From Bordetella pertussis 18323 (GTDB lineage Bacteria; Pseudomonadota; Gammaproteobacteria; Burkholderiales; Burkholderiaceae_B): 64,000 nt of DNA. The stretch covers positions 2,480,001 to 2,544,000 of the forward strand of contig NC_018518.1 in NCBI RefSeq assembly GCF_000306945.1, written 5' to 3'. The position numbers and the translations under genes were made by a program. Position 1 is the stretch's first letter. Every line of letters begins with the position of its first letter. Below, piece by piece: positions 62,947 through 64,000 of this stretch. The notes beneath the pieces were generated by a model. It saw only the letters and a program-made list of their open reading frames with translations, was not told the DNA's origin and ran no database searches.

Positions 62947-63734
62947 TATTTCCCCTTGAATTGCGGTTCGCGTTTATCGAGAAATGCCGCCACGCCCTCG
63001 GCGTAGTCGGCGCTGCGGCCCAGCTCGCGCATCATGTCCCGCTCCAGGTCGAGCTGGGTGGACAGATCGTTGCCCAGGCTGGCCTGCAGCGCGCGCTTGG
63101 TGAACGCCAGGCCCTTGGTGGGCGCCTGCGCGAAATGGGCGGCCAGTCCGTCGAGCGCGCTGTCGAACTCGTCATCGGCCACGCATTGCCAGATCAGGCC
63201 CCAATCCTGCGCCTGCCGGGCGCTCAGCTTGTTGCCCAGCAGGGCCAGGCCCGCGGCGCGGGCGCGGCCGACCAGGCGCGGCAGCGCGAAAGTCCCGCCG
63301 GTGTCGGGGATCAACCCCAGCCTGCAGAACGATTGGATGAAACTGGCGGACTCGCGGGCGATCACGATGTCGCCGGCGAGGGCCAGGTTGGCGCCCGCTC
63401 CGGCGGCCACGCCATTGACCCCCACCACCACGGGCAGGGGCAGCGCGGCCAGGCGGCGCACCAGCGGTCCGTAGAATTTCTCGACCGTCTCGCCCAGGTC
63501 GAGCGGCGCTCCGTCGGCCGTGGGGCGGCGTTCGCTCAGGTCCTGGCCGGCGCAAAAGCCGCGGCCGGCGCCGGTCAGCACCAGCACGCGGGCGCCCTCG
63601 CGCTCGATCCGGCCGAGCGCATCGGCCACCTCGCAGTGCATGCGGGCGGTGAAGCTGTTGAGCTTGTCCGGGCGGTTCAGCGTCAGGCGGGCCACGCCGC
63701 CGGCCAGCTCGAACAGGATGTCCTGGTAGGTCAT
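62946..63734 (-). CDS. paaG: Enoyl-CoA hydratase/isomerase PaaG
   Basis: A 262-residue crotonase-fold enzyme. The N-terminal RPDKLNSFTARMH, the oxyanion-hole segments AGRGFCAGQDLSER and GVNGVAAGAGANLALAGDIVIA, and FCRLGLIPDTGGTFALPRLVGRARA with the catalytic Asp are complete. In the phenylacetate pathway PaaG isomerises the ring-1,2-epoxide to the oxepin and later an enoyl-CoA. Assignment to PaaG rather than a generic hydratase relies on the FCAGQDL motif and the neighbours paaI, paaK and paaN. The start at 63734 (MTYQDILFEL) is preferred over a non-conserved upstream extension. Confidence 0.88.
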   Translation of the reverse strand: MTYQDILFELAGGVARLTLNRPDKLNSFTARMHCEVADALGRIEREGARVLVLTGAGRGFCAGQDLSERRPTADGAPLDLGETVEKFYGPLVRRLAALPLPVVVGVNGVAAGAGANLALAGDIVIARESASFIQSFCRLGLIPDTGGTFALPRLVGRARAAGLALLGNKLSARQAQDWGLIWQCVADDEFDSALDGLAAHFAQAPTKGLAFTKRALQASLGNDLSTQLDLERDMMRELGRSADYAEGVAAFLDKREPQFKGK

Positions 63735-63744
63735 GGCTGCCCCC

Positions 63745-64000
63745 TCAAACGTGGCGGCGGGTTTGCACGACGCGGAACCGGTTGGCGACGAACGCCGAAT
63801 CGGACAGCGCGGCATTGGCGGCCGGGTTGGCGCCGGTGCCATGGAAATCGCTGAACGCAGCGGTCTGGTTCACGAACACGCCGCCGGTCAGGTTCAGCGA
63901 CAGCGACACGCCGCTGTGCTCGGCCATGTCCTGCACCCGGGACGCGACCGCCTCGTCGGTGGTATAGGCCGACAGGCTGAGCGCGCCATGCTGGCGCACG
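63745..64000 (-). CDS. paaN: PaaN-type aldehyde dehydrogenase, C-terminal part (cut by window end)
   Basis: The last ~84 residues of an aldehyde-dehydrogenase-like protein: GALSLSAYTTDEAVASRVQ, LTGGVFVNQTAAFSDFHGTGANPAANAALSDSAFVANRFRVVQTR. This C-terminal signature, with FSDFHGTGANPAANA, is typical of the phenylacetate degradation protein PaaN (ring-opening/oxidation step in bacteria with the split pathway). It ends 10 bp before paaG. The rest lies outside the window. Confidence 0.82.
   Translation of the reverse strand, partial: VRQHGALSLSAYTTDEAVASRVQDMAEHSGVSLSLNLTGGVFVNQTAAFSDFHGTGANPAANAALSDSAFVANRFRVVQTRRHV

Noticed and set aside
1..64000. CRISPR arrays, tRNA or rRNA genes
   Set aside because: No regularly spaced direct repeats with spacers were seen, and no tRNA cloverleaf or rRNA sequence was recognised on reading both strands; the only long repeats are IS481.

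Overview
The window looks like a chromosome segment of Bordetella pertussis. The evidence is GC-rich DNA (about two-thirds G+C by eye), seven copies of an IS481-type element (six complete, one cut by the window start), a filamentous-haemagglutinin paralogue matching FhaS, a silent-type fimbrial subunit matching FimX with its short upstream C tract, and several genes broken by IS481 or by frameshift. The species call rests on recognised families and recalled sequences; no database search was possible.

Layout. 1-520: 3' half of IS481 copy A. 567-5537 (minus): greB, a PHP-domain phosphoesterase, an alpha/beta hydrolase and comEC. 5719-12448 (minus): two large surface proteins, an intimin/invasin-type protein and a pertactin-type autotransporter. 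12730-15559 (minus): tatD, lolD, lolC. 15605-22092 (plus): a conserved hypothetical gene, recJ, prfB with its programmed +1 frameshift, an SDR, lysS and a small membrane protein. IS481 copy B follows. 23252-26814 holds an unusual signalling pair: a LapD-like protein with degenerate GGDEF and EAL domains fused to a complete histidine kinase, and a convergent OmpR-type response regulator. Next come selO, a DUF2069 protein, a YihY-family protein, a CBS protein, IS481 C, dusA, thrB and a membrane protein.

34680-43743 is the most rearranged part. A tadC remnant is cut by IS481 D. A short lower-GC patch holds a TerB-like/BRCT gene and an unknown gene. A thiol/sulfur redox operon (TauE-like permease, TlpA-like, DsbG, DsrE-like) has three of its four genes broken, one of them by IS481 E. 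A methyltransferase gene and IS481 F follow.

43744-59153 holds fhaS, purL and a TRAP transporter operon. It lies between IS481 F and G, whose 6-bp flanks are swapped relative to each other, which suggests the whole block arrived by recombination at IS481. After copy G come fimX and part of a phenylacetate catabolic cluster (paaK, paaI, paaG and the 3' end of paaN).

How parts relate. The virulence-associated genes (invasin-like, autotransporter, fhaS, fimX) encode cell-surface products, and at least two have BvgA-like heptads upstream. IS481 dominates local evolution: its CTAG target is rare here, roughly half of the visible CTAG sites are occupied, and each insertion uses the target's TAG as the transposase stop codon.
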